DNA of 64,000 nt, from the NCBI RefSeq assembly GCF_022695595.1, contig NZ_CP074380.1, positions 868,001 to 932,000 on the forward strand. Reading direction: 5' to 3'. The translations under genes were made by a program, and so were the position numbers. The notes below the pieces were generated by a model. That model was not told where the DNA came from and did not search any database. It was given only the letters and a program-made list of their open reading frames with translations. This DNA is from Streptomyces sp. MST-110588 (lineage in GTDB: Bacteria > Actinomycetota > Actinomycetes > Streptomycetales > Streptomycetaceae). Every line of letters begins with the position of its first letter. The stretch's first letter is position 1. Below, piece after piece: positions 8,003 through 16,206 of the stretch.

Positions 8003-8139
8003 CTCCGTCGCCTCCTCGATTCCCTGATGCTCTTGGTGGGCCCTGGCCGTAAGGCCCCTGTCGGTTCGGGGCCCGGGTGTCGCGGGTGCCTGTGGCGGGC
8101 CCCAGGCACCCGGCCGGCGCCTGACGCCTACGGCGTCGC

Positions 8140-9537
8140 TCACACCATCGCCGGTTCGGCGCGCTCGGCCGTGATGCCCTTGGTCGAGGCGATCACCCGG
8201 CGGAGCTTCTTGGCAAGCGCTTCGTAGAACATGCTCAGCGGGAACTCGTCCGGCAGTACCTCGTCCACGAGTTTGCGCGGCGGCTGGTCCAGGTCCAAGG
8301 CGTCCGGGCCCTTGGCCCAGACCGAGCCGGGGTGCGGGGCGAGGTAGGTGGAGACGAGGTCGTAGGCGGCGAACCAGTGGACCAGTTTGGGCCGGTCGAT
8401 GCCGTCGCGGTAGAGCTTCTCGATCTCGCCGCAGAGCTGGTTGGTGACCTGCGGGGCCCGCTCCCAGTCGATGTGCAGTGTGTTGTCCGTCCAGCGTACG
8501 ACGTCGTGCCGGTGCAGGTACGCGAACAGGAGCTGACCGCCCAGGCCGTCGTAGTTGCGCACCCGGTCGCCGGTGACGGGGAAGCGGAACATCCGGTCGA
8601 AGATCACGGCGTACTGGATGTCGCGGGCCTGCGGAAGGCCCTCCGCCTCCAGCTTGACGGCTTCCTTGAAAGCGGTGAGGTCGCAGCGCAGCTCCTCCAG
8701 GCCGTACATCCAGAACGGCTGGCGCTGCTTGATCATGAACGGGTCGAACGGCAGGTCACCGTGGCTGTGCGTACGGTCATGGATCATGTCCCACAGGACG
8801 AACGCCTGCTGGCAGCGGTCCTGGTCGGCGAGCATGTCGCGGATGTCCTCGGGCAGTTCGATGCCCAGGGTCTGCACGGCGGCCTCGCTGACCCGCCGGA
8901 AGCGGGCGGCCTCGCGGTCGCAGAAGATGGCGCCCCAGGTGAAGCGCTCGGGGGCCTGGCGCACCGCGATGGTCTCCGGGAAGAGGACCGCGGAGTTGGT
9001 GTCGTACCCGGCCGTGAAGTCCTCGAAGGTGATGCCGCAGAACAGCGGGTTGTCGTAGCGCGTGCGCTCCAGTTCGGCCAGCCAGTCGGGCCACACCATG
9101 CGCAGCACGACCGCCTCGAAGTTGCGGTCCGGGTTGCCGTTCTGGGTGTACATCGGGAAGACGACCAGGTGCTGAAGGCCGTCGACCCGCTGCTCGGCGG
9201 GCTGGAAGGCGAGCAGCGAGTCCAGGAAGTCCGGTACGGCGAAGCCGCCGTCGGCCCAGCGGCGCAGGTCGGCGACGAGCGCGCGGTGGTAGGCCGCGTC
9301 GTGCGGCAGGAGCGGGGAGAGTTCCTCGACGGCCGCGACGGCGCGCTCGACCTCGGCGCGGACGGCGTCGGCGCCGGGCGCGCCCTCGGCCTCCAGGTCG
9401 ATCGAGCCGTCCTTGGACTGCCAGGGGCGGATGGTCTCGACAGCGTTCTTGAGCACGGGCCAGGCGGGGTGCGCGACCACACGGTCTGCGGTCGCGGTGC
9501 CCGTCGGAGCATCCACAGGCGAAAGAATTTCCGTCAT
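8140..9537 (-). CDS. DUF6421 family protein
   Basis: A 465-residue soluble protein of the streptomycete DUF6421 family, of unknown function. There is no signal peptide or membrane segment. The most striking stretch is WDMIHDRTHSHGDLPFDPF near 249-267, an HDxxH (H253, H257) plus extra histidine, with acidic EE at 281-282 about 24 residues later. This spacing recalls zinc metallopeptidases but with Asp in place of the HExxH glutamate. Other conserved-looking blocks are VVFPMYTQNGNPDRNFEAVV and VRNYDGLGGQLLFAYLHRHDVVRWTD. The start has GGAGGG upstream. It heads the minus-strand cluster with the SDR, threonine aldolase and B3/B4 protein. Confidence 0.85.
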   Translation of the reverse strand: MTEILSPVDAPTGTATADRVVAHPAWPVLKNAVETIRPWQSKDGSIDLEAEGAPGADAVRAEVERAVAAVEELSPLLPHDAAYHRALVADLRRWADGGFAVPDFLDSLLAFQPAEQRVDGLQHLVVFPMYTQNGNPDRNFEAVVLRMVWPDWLAELERTRYDNPLFCGITFEDFTAGYDTNSAVLFPETIAVRQAPERFTWGAIFCDREAARFRRVSEAAVQTLGIELPEDIRDMLADQDRCQQAFVLWDMIHDRTHSHGDLPFDPFMIKQRQPFWMYGLEELRCDLTAFKEAVKLEAEGLPQARDIQYAVIFDRMFRFPVTGDRVRNYDGLGGQLLFAYLHRHDVVRWTDNTLHIDWERAPQVTNQLCGEIEKLYRDGIDRPKLVHWFAAYDLVSTYLAPHPGSVWAKGPDALDLDQPPRKLVDEVLPDEFPLSMFYEALAKKLRRVIASTKGITAERAEPAMV

Positions 9538-9875
9538 GACTACCCTCCGGCAGGAGATCGTGTGGTGCGGCCCACCGTAACCAGCCAGTGATTGACGCTC
9601 AAGGGCTCAGGAGAAAATTTTTCTGTCTCCGCCCCATGGTCACGGCTGTTTTTCCCGCCCATCGCCGCCGAAGCGTCACTTTCTGGCCTGCCGTCCCGGG
9701 TGTTTCGCCGCTTCCTCCTGTCCCGGCCTGCTCCGTCGGCGGCCTCGGGGCCGTACGGGAGGACGGGAAGGGGGCGGGAAGGGGGCGGGACACGCATCGG
9801 GAGCGTCCGAGGTTCACCCCACCGTCGCCCCGGCCCGTTAGGCTGTGCGCCGTTTCGAGCATCCGCTGCGACAGA

Positions 9876-9938
9876 CGCCGATCACTCGCCGATCACTCGC
9901 CGATCAGACGCCAATCACACGCCGACAGACGCCGACAG
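9876..9938 (+). repeat. degenerate 11-bp tandem repeat before GDPD gene
   Basis: The unit GCCGATCACTC occurs twice exactly (9876-9897 region) and is followed by drifted copies GCCGATCAGAC, GCCAATCACAC, GCCGACAGAC and GCCGACAGAA. The array ends 14 bases before the TTG start of the phosphodiesterase gene, so it lies in its leader. Confidence 0.7.
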
Positions 9939-9951
9939 AAACGAGGCAGCC

Positions 9952-10635
9952 TTGTCCTTCCTCACCATCGGTCACCGCGGACTCATGGGCGTGGAGCCCG
10001 AGAACACCCTGCGCTCCTTCGTCCGCGCCGAACACGAAGGTGTCGATGTCATCGAGCTGGACCTGCATCTGAGCAAGGACGGCGCGCTCGTGGTCATGCA
10101 CGACGCGCACGTGGACCGCACGACCGACGGCTGCGGCCCCATCGCCGACCGCACCCTGGCCGAGCTGCGCGAACTGGACGCCGGGCAGGGCGAGCGGATC
10201 CCCGTCTTCGAGGAGGTCGTGGACGCCGTACGGGCACCGCTGCAGGCCGAGATCAAGGACGTGGCGGCGGCTCGGGTGCTGGCCGAGGTGGTGCGGACCC
10301 GTGACCTCGTCGGCCGGGTCGACATCATCTCCTTCCACGACGAGGCGCTGGCCGCGATCCGCGAGCTGCTGCCGGGCGTGCCGACCGCGCTGGTCGCCGA
10401 TTTCTACGGAGCCGACGTCGTGGAGCGGGCGCGGGCCGTGGGAGCGTCCACGCTCTCCTTGAACATCCGCCGGCTCACGCTCGAACTGGTCGAGCAGGCC
10501 CACGCCGCGGACCTGAAGGTCCTGGGATGGACGGTCAACACCCACGATCACCTGCGGCTGGCACGGGGGCTGGGGCTGGACGGCGCAGTGACGGACCACC
10601 CGGAGATCCGGCGGGCGGTGCGGTTCACGGCGTAG
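9952..10635 (+). CDS. glycerophosphodiester phosphodiesterase
   Basis: A 227-residue GDPD-family enzyme, a TIM barrel that hydrolyses glycerophosphodiesters to glycerol-3-phosphate and an alcohol. Catalytic and metal residues are visible: H8-R9 (GHRG), E17 (PENT), E35 and D37 (IELDLHLSKDG) and H50 (VVMHDAHVDRTTDG). The family C-terminal strand GWTVNTHDHL is near residue 190. There is no signal peptide, so it is likely cytoplasmic. The TTG at 9952 was chosen as start because homology begins immediately, with GAGG at 9942-9945 upstream; the frame is open much further 5' but reads as low-complexity repeat. It converges on the GNAT gene with only 4 bases between stops. Confidence 0.9.
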   Translation: MSFLTIGHRGLMGVEPENTLRSFVRAEHEGVDVIELDLHLSKDGALVVMHDAHVDRTTDGCGPIADRTLAELRELDAGQGERIPVFEEVVDAVRAPLQAEIKDVAAARVLAEVVRTRDLVGRVDIISFHDEALAAIRELLPGVPTALVADFYGADVVERARAVGASTLSLNIRRLTLELVEQAHAADLKVLGWTVNTHDHLRLARGLGLDGAVTDHPEIRRAVRFTA

Positions 10636-10639
10636 GGCC

Positions 10640-11170
10640 TCAGAGGGCCTTGGTCAGCAGCTCGAATTCCAGGTCGTCGCGCTGCGGGATGCCGAACCGC
10701 TCGTCCCCGTACGGGAAGGGGCTCATCCGGCCGGTGCGCCGGTAGCCCCGGCGTTCGTAGTAGGCGATAAGTTCCGCCCGCTGCTTGATGACGGTCATGT
10801 GCATTTCACGGGCGTCCCACCGCGTCCGCGCCGTCCGCTCCGCCTCGGCCATGATCACCTTGCCCAGGCCGCCGCCCTGGAGGTCGGGGCGGACCGCGAA
10901 CATCCCGAAGTAGACGTGCTCCCCGCGGTGTTCGAGCTGGCAGCAGGCGACGAGCACGCCGTCGCGCTCGGCGATCAGCAGCAGGCTGTGGGGGTCGCGC
11001 ACGACGGCCGCCACACCCTCCGGGTCGGTCCGCTGGCCGTCCAGCAGGTCCGCCTCCGTCGTCCAGCCCGCCCGGCTCGCCTCGCCGCGGTACGCCGACT
11101 CGATCAGCTCGACGAGCCCGGGCACATCGGCCTCGGTGGCGGCGCGGAAGGTCAGCTCGATGGTGGGCAT
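10640..11170 (-). CDS. GNAT family N-acetyltransferase
   Basis: A 176-residue single-domain GNAT. The opening strand is IELTFRAATEADVPGLVELIESAYRG. The acetyl-CoA loop appears as FAVRPDLQGGGLGKVIMAEAE near 108-128 (the Q/RxxGxG/A signature as QGGGLG). The C-terminal helix-strand is LIAYYERRGYRRTGRM. The start at 11170 (MPTIELTF) was chosen because the 19 upstream residues are Pro/Ser-rich with no homology. The family acetylates amines on small molecules or proteins; substrate cannot be deduced. It stands alone between GDPD and a VOC protein. Confidence 0.88.
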   Translation of the reverse strand: MPTIELTFRAATEADVPGLVELIESAYRGEASRAGWTTEADLLDGQRTDPEGVAAVVRDPHSLLLIAERDGVLVACCQLEHRGEHVYFGMFAVRPDLQGGGLGKVIMAEAERTARTRWDAREMHMTVIKQRAELIAYYERRGYRRTGRMSPFPYGDERFGIPQRDDLEFELLTKAL

Positions 11171-11421
11171 GGTGCGCGGGGTCCTCTCCGGGGCGGACGG
11201 GTGCGGTACGGGACAGGAGGCTAACAAGCCGGCCGGCGGCGGTCCCGGGGAGACCGGGATACGGGACGCGCGCCATCACCCGGTACGGATACCGTCGCCC
11301 GTCGTCACCTGCCGCCGCTTCCCGGCCCCTGCCCCCTCTCCTGTCCGCTCCTTCTCGCTCCCTTCTCGCTCCCTTCGTCCGCCTCCCCCGTCCGCGCCGC
11401 GCGTCGGCGTAGGGTCCTGGC

Positions 11422-11814
11422 ATGGTGCATGTACTGAGCAGCAGGGTGCTGGTGCGGCCGGCCGATCCGGAGCGGTCGCGGGCGTTCTACGGACAGGTGC
11501 TGGGCCTGGAGATCTTCCGCGAGTTCGGTACGGGGCCCGAGCGCGGCACGGTGTACTTCCTCGGCGGCGGCTTCCTGGAGGTCTCCGGGCGCTCGCAGGA
11601 AGCGCCGGGCGGCAGACTCCAGTTGTGGATGCAGGTCGCGGACGTGCGGGCCGCCCACGAGGAACTGGTGGCCCGCGGCGTGGAGGTGCTGCGCCCTCCG
11701 GTTCGCGAGCCGTGGGGGCTGATCGAGATGTGGATCGCCGACCCGGACGGCCACCGGATCGTCCTGACGCAGGTCCCCGCCGACCACCCGCTGCGCTACC
11801 GCCCCGGAATCTGA
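11422..11814 (+). CDS. VOC superfamily (glyoxalase/dioxygenase-like) protein
   Basis: A 130-residue two-module VOC protein. The first module contains RVLVRPADPERSRAFYGQVLGLEIF and the second LWMQVADVRAAHEELVARGVEVL followed by PWGLIEMWIADPDGHRIVLTQ. The terminal Glu in LIEMWI/DPDG is the usual metal position in metal-binding members. Such proteins include lyases, dioxygenases and antibiotic-binding resistance proteins. With no pathway neighbour, the role here stays open. Confidence 0.85.
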   Translation: MVHVLSSRVLVRPADPERSRAFYGQVLGLEIFREFGTGPERGTVYFLGGGFLEVSGRSQEAPGGRLQLWMQVADVRAAHEELVARGVEVLRPPVREPWGLIEMWIADPDGHRIVLTQVPADHPLRYRPGI

Positions 11815-12044
11815 GGCTCCGGCCGCCGCGCAAGTGGCCGCCCGGCCCTCCGCCTGGCCCTCCGCCCGGCCCGTCGCCGGTCGCAGGGCCCCATGTGCAC
11901 CCCTGTGTGCGTCCGTGCGCTCGGGTTCGCACCGGGTTCACAGGACCGCGTTCGGGCATCCTGCCGACGTACGCGCGTTGACGGCGTACGGGCGTTGATG
12001 GCGTTCGGGCGTCGCAGGCGTACGGGCTCTTGGGGAGGTGCCCC

Positions 12045-12701
12045 GTGCACGGACCGCCGTGGCTCGGCTGGCCGCTGGTGCTGCTGTGTGCCGCCGCGGG
12101 CGCGTACTGCCTGTCCCGGGCGCGTACGGGCACCCCGGAACAGCGCCGGGAGGCCCGCGGCGAGGCGCTTATGGGGCTGGGCATGGCGGCGATGGCACTG
12201 CCCGCCTCCGCCGTGACCCTGCCGGCGTGGTCGCCCTGGGCTTTCACGGTGGTCTTCGGCGCGGCGGGCCTGTGGTCGGTGCTGCGCCGGCACCCCCACC
12301 ATCTGGTGGGTGCCTCGGCGATGGTCTACATGGCACTGGCCATGGGCACCGGACCGGCCGCCGGCGGCGCCGGGCACACGGGACACCCGGTGGCGCACGT
12401 GTCCTCGTCCGCGGCACCGGGCACTCCGGGCGGACTCCCCGTACTGACCGGGCTGCTCCTCGCCTATTACGCCGTGTTCGCCGTCGCCGCCGGCCTGCGT
12501 CTGACGCCGGCCGGGGCGGAGACGGTCCTGGATACGGGAGCGGGAGCCCGTACGGCAGCGGGAGCGTGTACGGAGGCGGGTGCCCGTGGAGGAAGGGGCG
12601 GCGCCGTCGTGTGCGGGGTGCGGACCGCCCGGCCGGAAGTGATCGGCGCGTGCCGGGTCGCCATGGGCATCGGCATGTTCGCCATGCTCCTGACGCTGTG
12701 A
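12045..12701 (+). CDS. DUF5134 integral membrane protein
   Basis: A 218-residue polytopic membrane protein of the DUF5134 family. About five hydrophobic segments can be seen: WPLVLLCAAAGAYCL at the N terminus, LMGLGMAAMALPASAV, WAFTVVFGAAGLWSVL, GLLLAYYAVFAVAAGL, and MGIGMFAMLLTL at the very end. His residues cluster in the loop HPHHLVGASAMVYMALAMG. The GTG at 12045 was chosen because GGGGAGG lies 5 bases before it. It precedes an M56 metallopeptidase gene by about 180 bases. This pair is a common streptomycete arrangement; function unknown. Confidence 0.82.
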   Translation: MHGPPWLGWPLVLLCAAAGAYCLSRARTGTPEQRREARGEALMGLGMAAMALPASAVTLPAWSPWAFTVVFGAAGLWSVLRRHPHHLVGASAMVYMALAMGTGPAAGGAGHTGHPVAHVSSSAAPGTPGGLPVLTGLLLAYYAVFAVAAGLRLTPAGAETVLDTGAGARTAAGACTEAGARGGRGGAVVCGVRTARPEVIGACRVAMGIGMFAMLLTL

Positions 12702-12879
12702 GACGGCGGCCGTGGCGCCGACCGTCACGGTGGTCGCCACAGCGGTCACCGCGGCGGTCGCAAGAGCCGCCGCAACGGCGGTCGCGGGCACGGGTTCCAC
12801 GGCCGTAACGGTGGTGGTATACGTCACTTCCGGCGCGGGGGCGTACCTATGGGTAGCGGCGCGCTCATAGGCTGACGCC

Positions 12880-13815
12880 ATGATGGTCACTCTCGCGCTG
12901 ATGACGCTCGGCGCGCTGGCCGCGGCGATGGCGCCGCGCCTGATGGCCCGTGCCGACTGGCCCGACCGTGAGCCGGTGCTCGCCCTGTGGGTGTGGCAGT
13001 GCGTGGTCGCGGCCGTACTGCTGTGCTGTGTGCTGGCGATGGCCCTGAGTGCCGCCGCCGCGTGGGAGTCCGTGCGCAGCCCCGTCTTCGGACCCGCGCC
13101 CAGTGCCGTCGTCGACGCCTACGCACTCAAGACGTACGAGCCGTGGGCCGGGCCGCTGGCCGTCCTGCTGGCCTGCGGCGGGGCGTGGACGGCCGCGATG
13201 CTCACCCGTGAGGTGCGCCGTACGCGGGCCAGGCGGCGGCAGCGGCGCGCGGATCTGCTGTTGCGCTCGCCCCGGCTGCCGGGTGAGGAGCGCGGCGGTG
13301 AGCGTCTGGTCGTACTGGAGGGCGACCGCCCGCAGGCGTGGTGGCTGCCCGGTGCCGCTCCTCAACTGGCCATCACCACCGCCGCGTTGCGCCGCCTGAA
13401 AGGGCGTCAGCTCGACGCGCTGATCGCGCACGAGCAGGGACACGCCCGGGCCCGGCACGACCTCCTCCTGTACTGCGCCTCGGCGCTGGCCGTCGGCTTC
13501 CCGCAGGTGCCGGTCTTCGCGGCCTTCCGCGACCAGGTGCACCGGCTGGTGGAGCTGGCGGCCGACGACATGGCCTCGCGCCGCTTCGGGCGGCTGGCGA
13601 TCGCCCTGGCGCTGGTCGAACTCAACGAGGACCGTGGGGTGTTCGGGCCCTGCCCCGCCCAGTGCGCGGAAGTCCCGCAGCGGGTGCACCGTCTGCTGGA
13701 GCCGGCGCCCCGGCTCACCCGGGGCCGGCGGCTGCGGATGACCGCGATCGCGGCCCTGGTACCGGCGGTTCCGCTCCTCGTCACCTTCATCCCGGGGCTC
13801 AGCGCGCTGGCGTGA
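12880..13815 (+). CDS. M56 family (BlaR1/MecR1-like) membrane metallopeptidase
   Basis: A 311-residue membrane zinc peptidase. The catalytic HEQGH is at 184-188 inside LDALIAHEQGHARARHD, and VELAADDMASRRFG near 224 supplies the third zinc ligand region. Transmembrane helices are at about 1-20, 38-60, 90-110, 200-215 and 285-308. In BlaR1-type systems such peptidases cleave a BlaI repressor, but here there is no sensor domain and no BlaI gene alongside. It therefore resembles the short actinobacterial M56 proteins of unknown substrate. It follows DUF5134. Confidence 0.85.
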   Translation: MMVTLALMTLGALAAAMAPRLMARADWPDREPVLALWVWQCVVAAVLLCCVLAMALSAAAAWESVRSPVFGPAPSAVVDAYALKTYEPWAGPLAVLLACGGAWTAAMLTREVRRTRARRRQRRADLLLRSPRLPGEERGGERLVVLEGDRPQAWWLPGAAPQLAITTAALRRLKGRQLDALIAHEQGHARARHDLLLYCASALAVGFPQVPVFAAFRDQVHRLVELAADDMASRRFGRLAIALALVELNEDRGVFGPCPAQCAEVPQRVHRLLEPAPRLTRGRRLRMTAIAALVPAVPLLVTFIPGLSALA

Positions 13816-13907
13816 GGCCCGGCGTGGCCGGCGGCCGGCGACCGGTGGTCGCCGGCCTGCGGCGCACCGACGTGGCCGTGGCTCATCCGATCGGCGACGA
13901 TCGGTAC

Positions 13908-14804
13908 ATGGCACCGATGTCGCGCTCCCGTCCGCGCTCCGATCCACGTACGTCGCGCATGTCCGGCTCCCGCGCCTTCCCGGGAACCGCGACCCGTACC
14001 TCCCACCGTGACCCCGGTGGCCGCAACCACCCCGGCGGCCTCAACACCCCTGGCAGGAACACCACCCCCAACAGCCCCGGCGGTCCCGACAGATCCGACG
14101 GCCGGCTCATCCCCTCGTACGCCGCCTGCCTGTGGGCCGCCGCCGGGCTCGCGGCGCTCGTCGCGCTGCTGCTCGTACTCGTGGTCCTGCGCTGGGCTCC
14201 CCTGATGGCCCTGGACACGGCCGTCGCGGACGGACTGCACCGCACGGCGGTCGCCGGTCCCGGCTGGACGCGGACCGCGCGGGTGCTCTCGGACTGGTTC
14301 TGGGATCCGTGGACGATGCGTGCCGTACTGGCGCTGATGTTCCTGTTCCTCCTGCGGCGCCGGGAGCATACGGTGGCGGCCTGGGTGGCGGTGTCGGGAG
14401 TGATGAGCGCGGCGCTGCAGCAGACGGTCAAGGCGGTGGTGGGCCGGGAGCGCCCGGTGTGGCCGGACCCGGTCGCCACGGCCCACTACGCCGCCTTCCC
14501 CTCCGGTCACGCCATGACGGCGGCGGTCGCGGGCGCGACGGCCGTGTGGCTGCTGCGGCTCTACGGGGCGCCGCGCCCGTGGCGGCGGGGCGTGGCGGCG
14601 GTCGCCGCCGTGTCGGTGGCCGGAGTCGGCTTCACACGGGTGTACTTGGGCGTGCACTGGCTGACGGACGTGGTGGCCGGCTGGCTGTTGGGCATGGCCC
14701 TGGTGGCACTGGTGGCGGGCCTGCACGCGCGCCGCCCGCACCCCCACCGCCCGCACCCGCGCGCCGGCGCACGCGGCAACAGAAGGACGGACGAAGAACC
14801 CTGA
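13908..14804 (+). CDS. PAP2 superfamily phosphatase
   Basis: A 298-residue membrane phosphatase. A 65-residue N-terminal extension rich in Arg, Pro and Gly precedes five or six transmembrane helices. The three PAP2 signature motifs are present: KAVVGRERP (K175 to R182-P183), FPSGH (198-201) and TRVYLGVHWLTD (R244, H250, D254). The active site faces outside the cell, and the family dephosphorylates lipid phosphates such as undecaprenyl diphosphate or phosphatidate. ATGs at 13908 and 13917 are both possible starts. It ends 16 bases before the HAD gene and may be co-transcribed with it. Confidence 0.88.
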   Translation: MAPMSRSRPRSDPRTSRMSGSRAFPGTATRTSHRDPGGRNHPGGLNTPGRNTTPNSPGGPDRSDGRLIPSYAACLWAAAGLAALVALLLVLVVLRWAPLMALDTAVADGLHRTAVAGPGWTRTARVLSDWFWDPWTMRAVLALMFLFLLRRREHTVAAWVAVSGVMSAALQQTVKAVVGRERPVWPDPVATAHYAAFPSGHAMTAAVAGATAVWLLRLYGAPRPWRRGVAAVAAVSVAGVGFTRVYLGVHWLTDVVAGWLLGMALVALVAGLHARRPHPHRPHPRAGARGNRRTDEEP

Positions 14805-14820
14805 TGACAGGATGGCCCGC

Positions 14821-15516
14821 ATGGCTGTAAAGGGAGTGCTCTTCGACTTCTCCGGAACGCTGCTGCGTATCGAGTCGGCCGAGTCCTGGCTGCGCGCGGC
14901 CCTCGCCGAGACCGGTACGGACATGGAGGAGGCCGATGTCCTGCGCAGCGCTGCGGAACTGGAACGGGCGGGGGCGCTGCCGGGCGGCTCCTCGCCCGTA
15001 CGGATACCGCCCGAGCTGGCCGGGCTGTGGGAGATCCGCGACCGTACGGGCGATCACCACCGCGAGCTGTACACCTCTCTGGCGCGCCAGGTCCCGCTGC
15101 CCCGCGCGGAGTTGTACGACGTGCTCTACGACCGCCACAAGTCGCCGTCGGCCTGGTCCCCGTACCCGGACGCCGCCGAGGTCCTGGACGCGCTGTGGCG
15201 GCGCGGGGTCCGTATCGGCGTGGTGAGCAACATCGGCTGGGACCTGCGCCCGGTCCTGCGCGCGCACGGCCTCGACCGCTTCGTCGGCGCGTACGCCCTC
15301 TCCTTCGAACACGGCGTCCAGAAGCCGGATCCCCGGCTCTTCGGCATCGCGTGCCAGGAACTGGGGACGGCACCGCAGGACGTCGTCATGGTCGGTGACG
15401 ACCGGCGCGCAGACGGCGGCGCGACGGCCCTGGGCTGCGCGTTCCTGCCGGTGGACCATCTGCCGGTCCACGAGCGCCCGGACGGCCTGCGTCCGGTGCT
15501 CGCCCTCGCCGGCTGA
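14821..15516 (+). CDS. HAD-superfamily hydrolase
   Basis: A 231-residue subfamily IA HAD protein. Motif I reads FDFSGT (nucleophile D9); the usual second Asp (acid/base) at +2 is Ser11. Motif II is GVVSNIGWD, motif III is the Lys in HGVQKPDPRLFG, and motif IV is VMVGDDRRADGGA. The cap is helical, with the insert NIGWDLRPVLRAHGLDRF. The D-to-S change may lower phosphatase activity or mark another substrate class. The ATG at 14821 has AGGA upstream; an earlier ATG at 14812 would add three residues. Confidence 0.87.
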   Translation: MAVKGVLFDFSGTLLRIESAESWLRAALAETGTDMEEADVLRSAAELERAGALPGGSSPVRIPPELAGLWEIRDRTGDHHRELYTSLARQVPLPRAELYDVLYDRHKSPSAWSPYPDAAEVLDALWRRGVRIGVVSNIGWDLRPVLRAHGLDRFVGAYALSFEHGVQKPDPRLFGIACQELGTAPQDVVMVGDDRRADGGATALGCAFLPVDHLPVHERPDGLRPVLALAG

Positions 15517-15552
15517 CGGCTCCGCGTACGGCTATGTACAACTACGTACGAC

Positions 15553-15592
15553 TATGTACGGCGTGTCTCCGTTATGTACGGCGTGTCTCCGT
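15553..15592. repeat. 20-bp tandem duplication at a stop codon
   Basis: TATGTACGGCGTGTCTCCGT is present twice in perfect tandem (15553-15572 and 15573-15592). The stop codon of the DUF2795 gene (complement of 15572-15574) falls on the junction between the copies. Confidence 0.95.
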
Positions 15593-15985
15593 GCCGTGGC
15601 CGAGCGCCCGGGTGATCTCCTGGACGTTGGCGAACTGCCGGCCCTCGGGGAGGCCGCCGGCCAGGTCCACCAGGCGGTCCGGCGCGTTGTTCCCGCGCAG
15701 TGCGGCGATCACCGCGGCGCGGTCGGCCGGGTAGACCGCACGACCCAGGTGGCGCGCCAGTTCGGTGCGCAGTTCGACGTCCTCGGGCGTCATGCCGGGC
15801 GGGGTGCCGCCGGTCAGGGGGGTGTCCGGGGCGCGGTCGGTCTGCGGCTGGTCCTCGCCCGGGGGTTCGGGCTCGCGGTCCTCTTCCGCCCGGATCGCCC
15901 GGTTGGCCTTCAGCTCCCCCTGGAGCTCGTGTTTCATCTCGTCGTCGCGCAGCGGGCCCGTCTTGTTCCGCCCTTGGGTGGTCAT
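15572..15985 (-). CDS. DUF2795 domain protein
   Basis: A 137-residue soluble protein. Residues 1-75 are charged and Pro/Glu/Asp-rich, probably disordered. The DUF2795 domain is at about 78-130: LARHLGRAVYPADRAAVIAAL, then NAPDRLVDLAGGLPEGRQFANVQEITRALGHG. This matches the family pattern in which a small helical domain ends with an alanine/leucine-rich VQE helix. Function is unknown; the family is abundant in streptomycetes. GGAGG lies about 8 bases before the ATG. Confidence 0.85.
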   Translation of the reverse strand: MTTQGRNKTGPLRDDEMKHELQGELKANRAIRAEEDREPEPPGEDQPQTDRAPDTPLTGGTPPGMTPEDVELRTELARHLGRAVYPADRAAVIAALRGNNAPDRLVDLAGGLPEGRQFANVQEITRALGHGTETRRT

Positions 15986-16034
15986 GTCTTCCTCCAGCCA
16001 TTCCGGCGTCGCGGCTTCGCGGCCGGGTGGCGAT

Positions 16035-16099
16035 CACGGGGTCCCCGCCTGGGTACCCCGATGGGACCGGTCAAACCCGGTCCCATCAGGAGCCCCGTG
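16035..16099 (-). terminator. strong hairpin terminator behind the GlnA-like operon
   Basis: GATGGGACCGG (16060-16070) and CCGGTCCCATC (16077-16087) pair perfectly around a 6-base loop. Outer arms CACGGGG (16035) and CCCCGTG (16093) extend the structure. It lies 110 bases after the stop of the minus-strand ligase gene and before DUF2795. Confidence 0.8.
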
Positions 16100-16206
16100 G
16101 TACGGACGGACGGGCGTCACAGCCGGTCGCCCGCTGTCCGGCACTCGGCAGCCCGCACCCGGTGTCCGGCGCTCGACCTCACGCCCCCCGCGTCCGGCGC
16201 CCGGCG

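Noticed and set aside
5832..8027. 731-codon plus-strand open frame opposite the SDR and threonine aldolase genes
   Set aside because: It is the antisense shadow of well-conserved enzymes; the translation has no family features.
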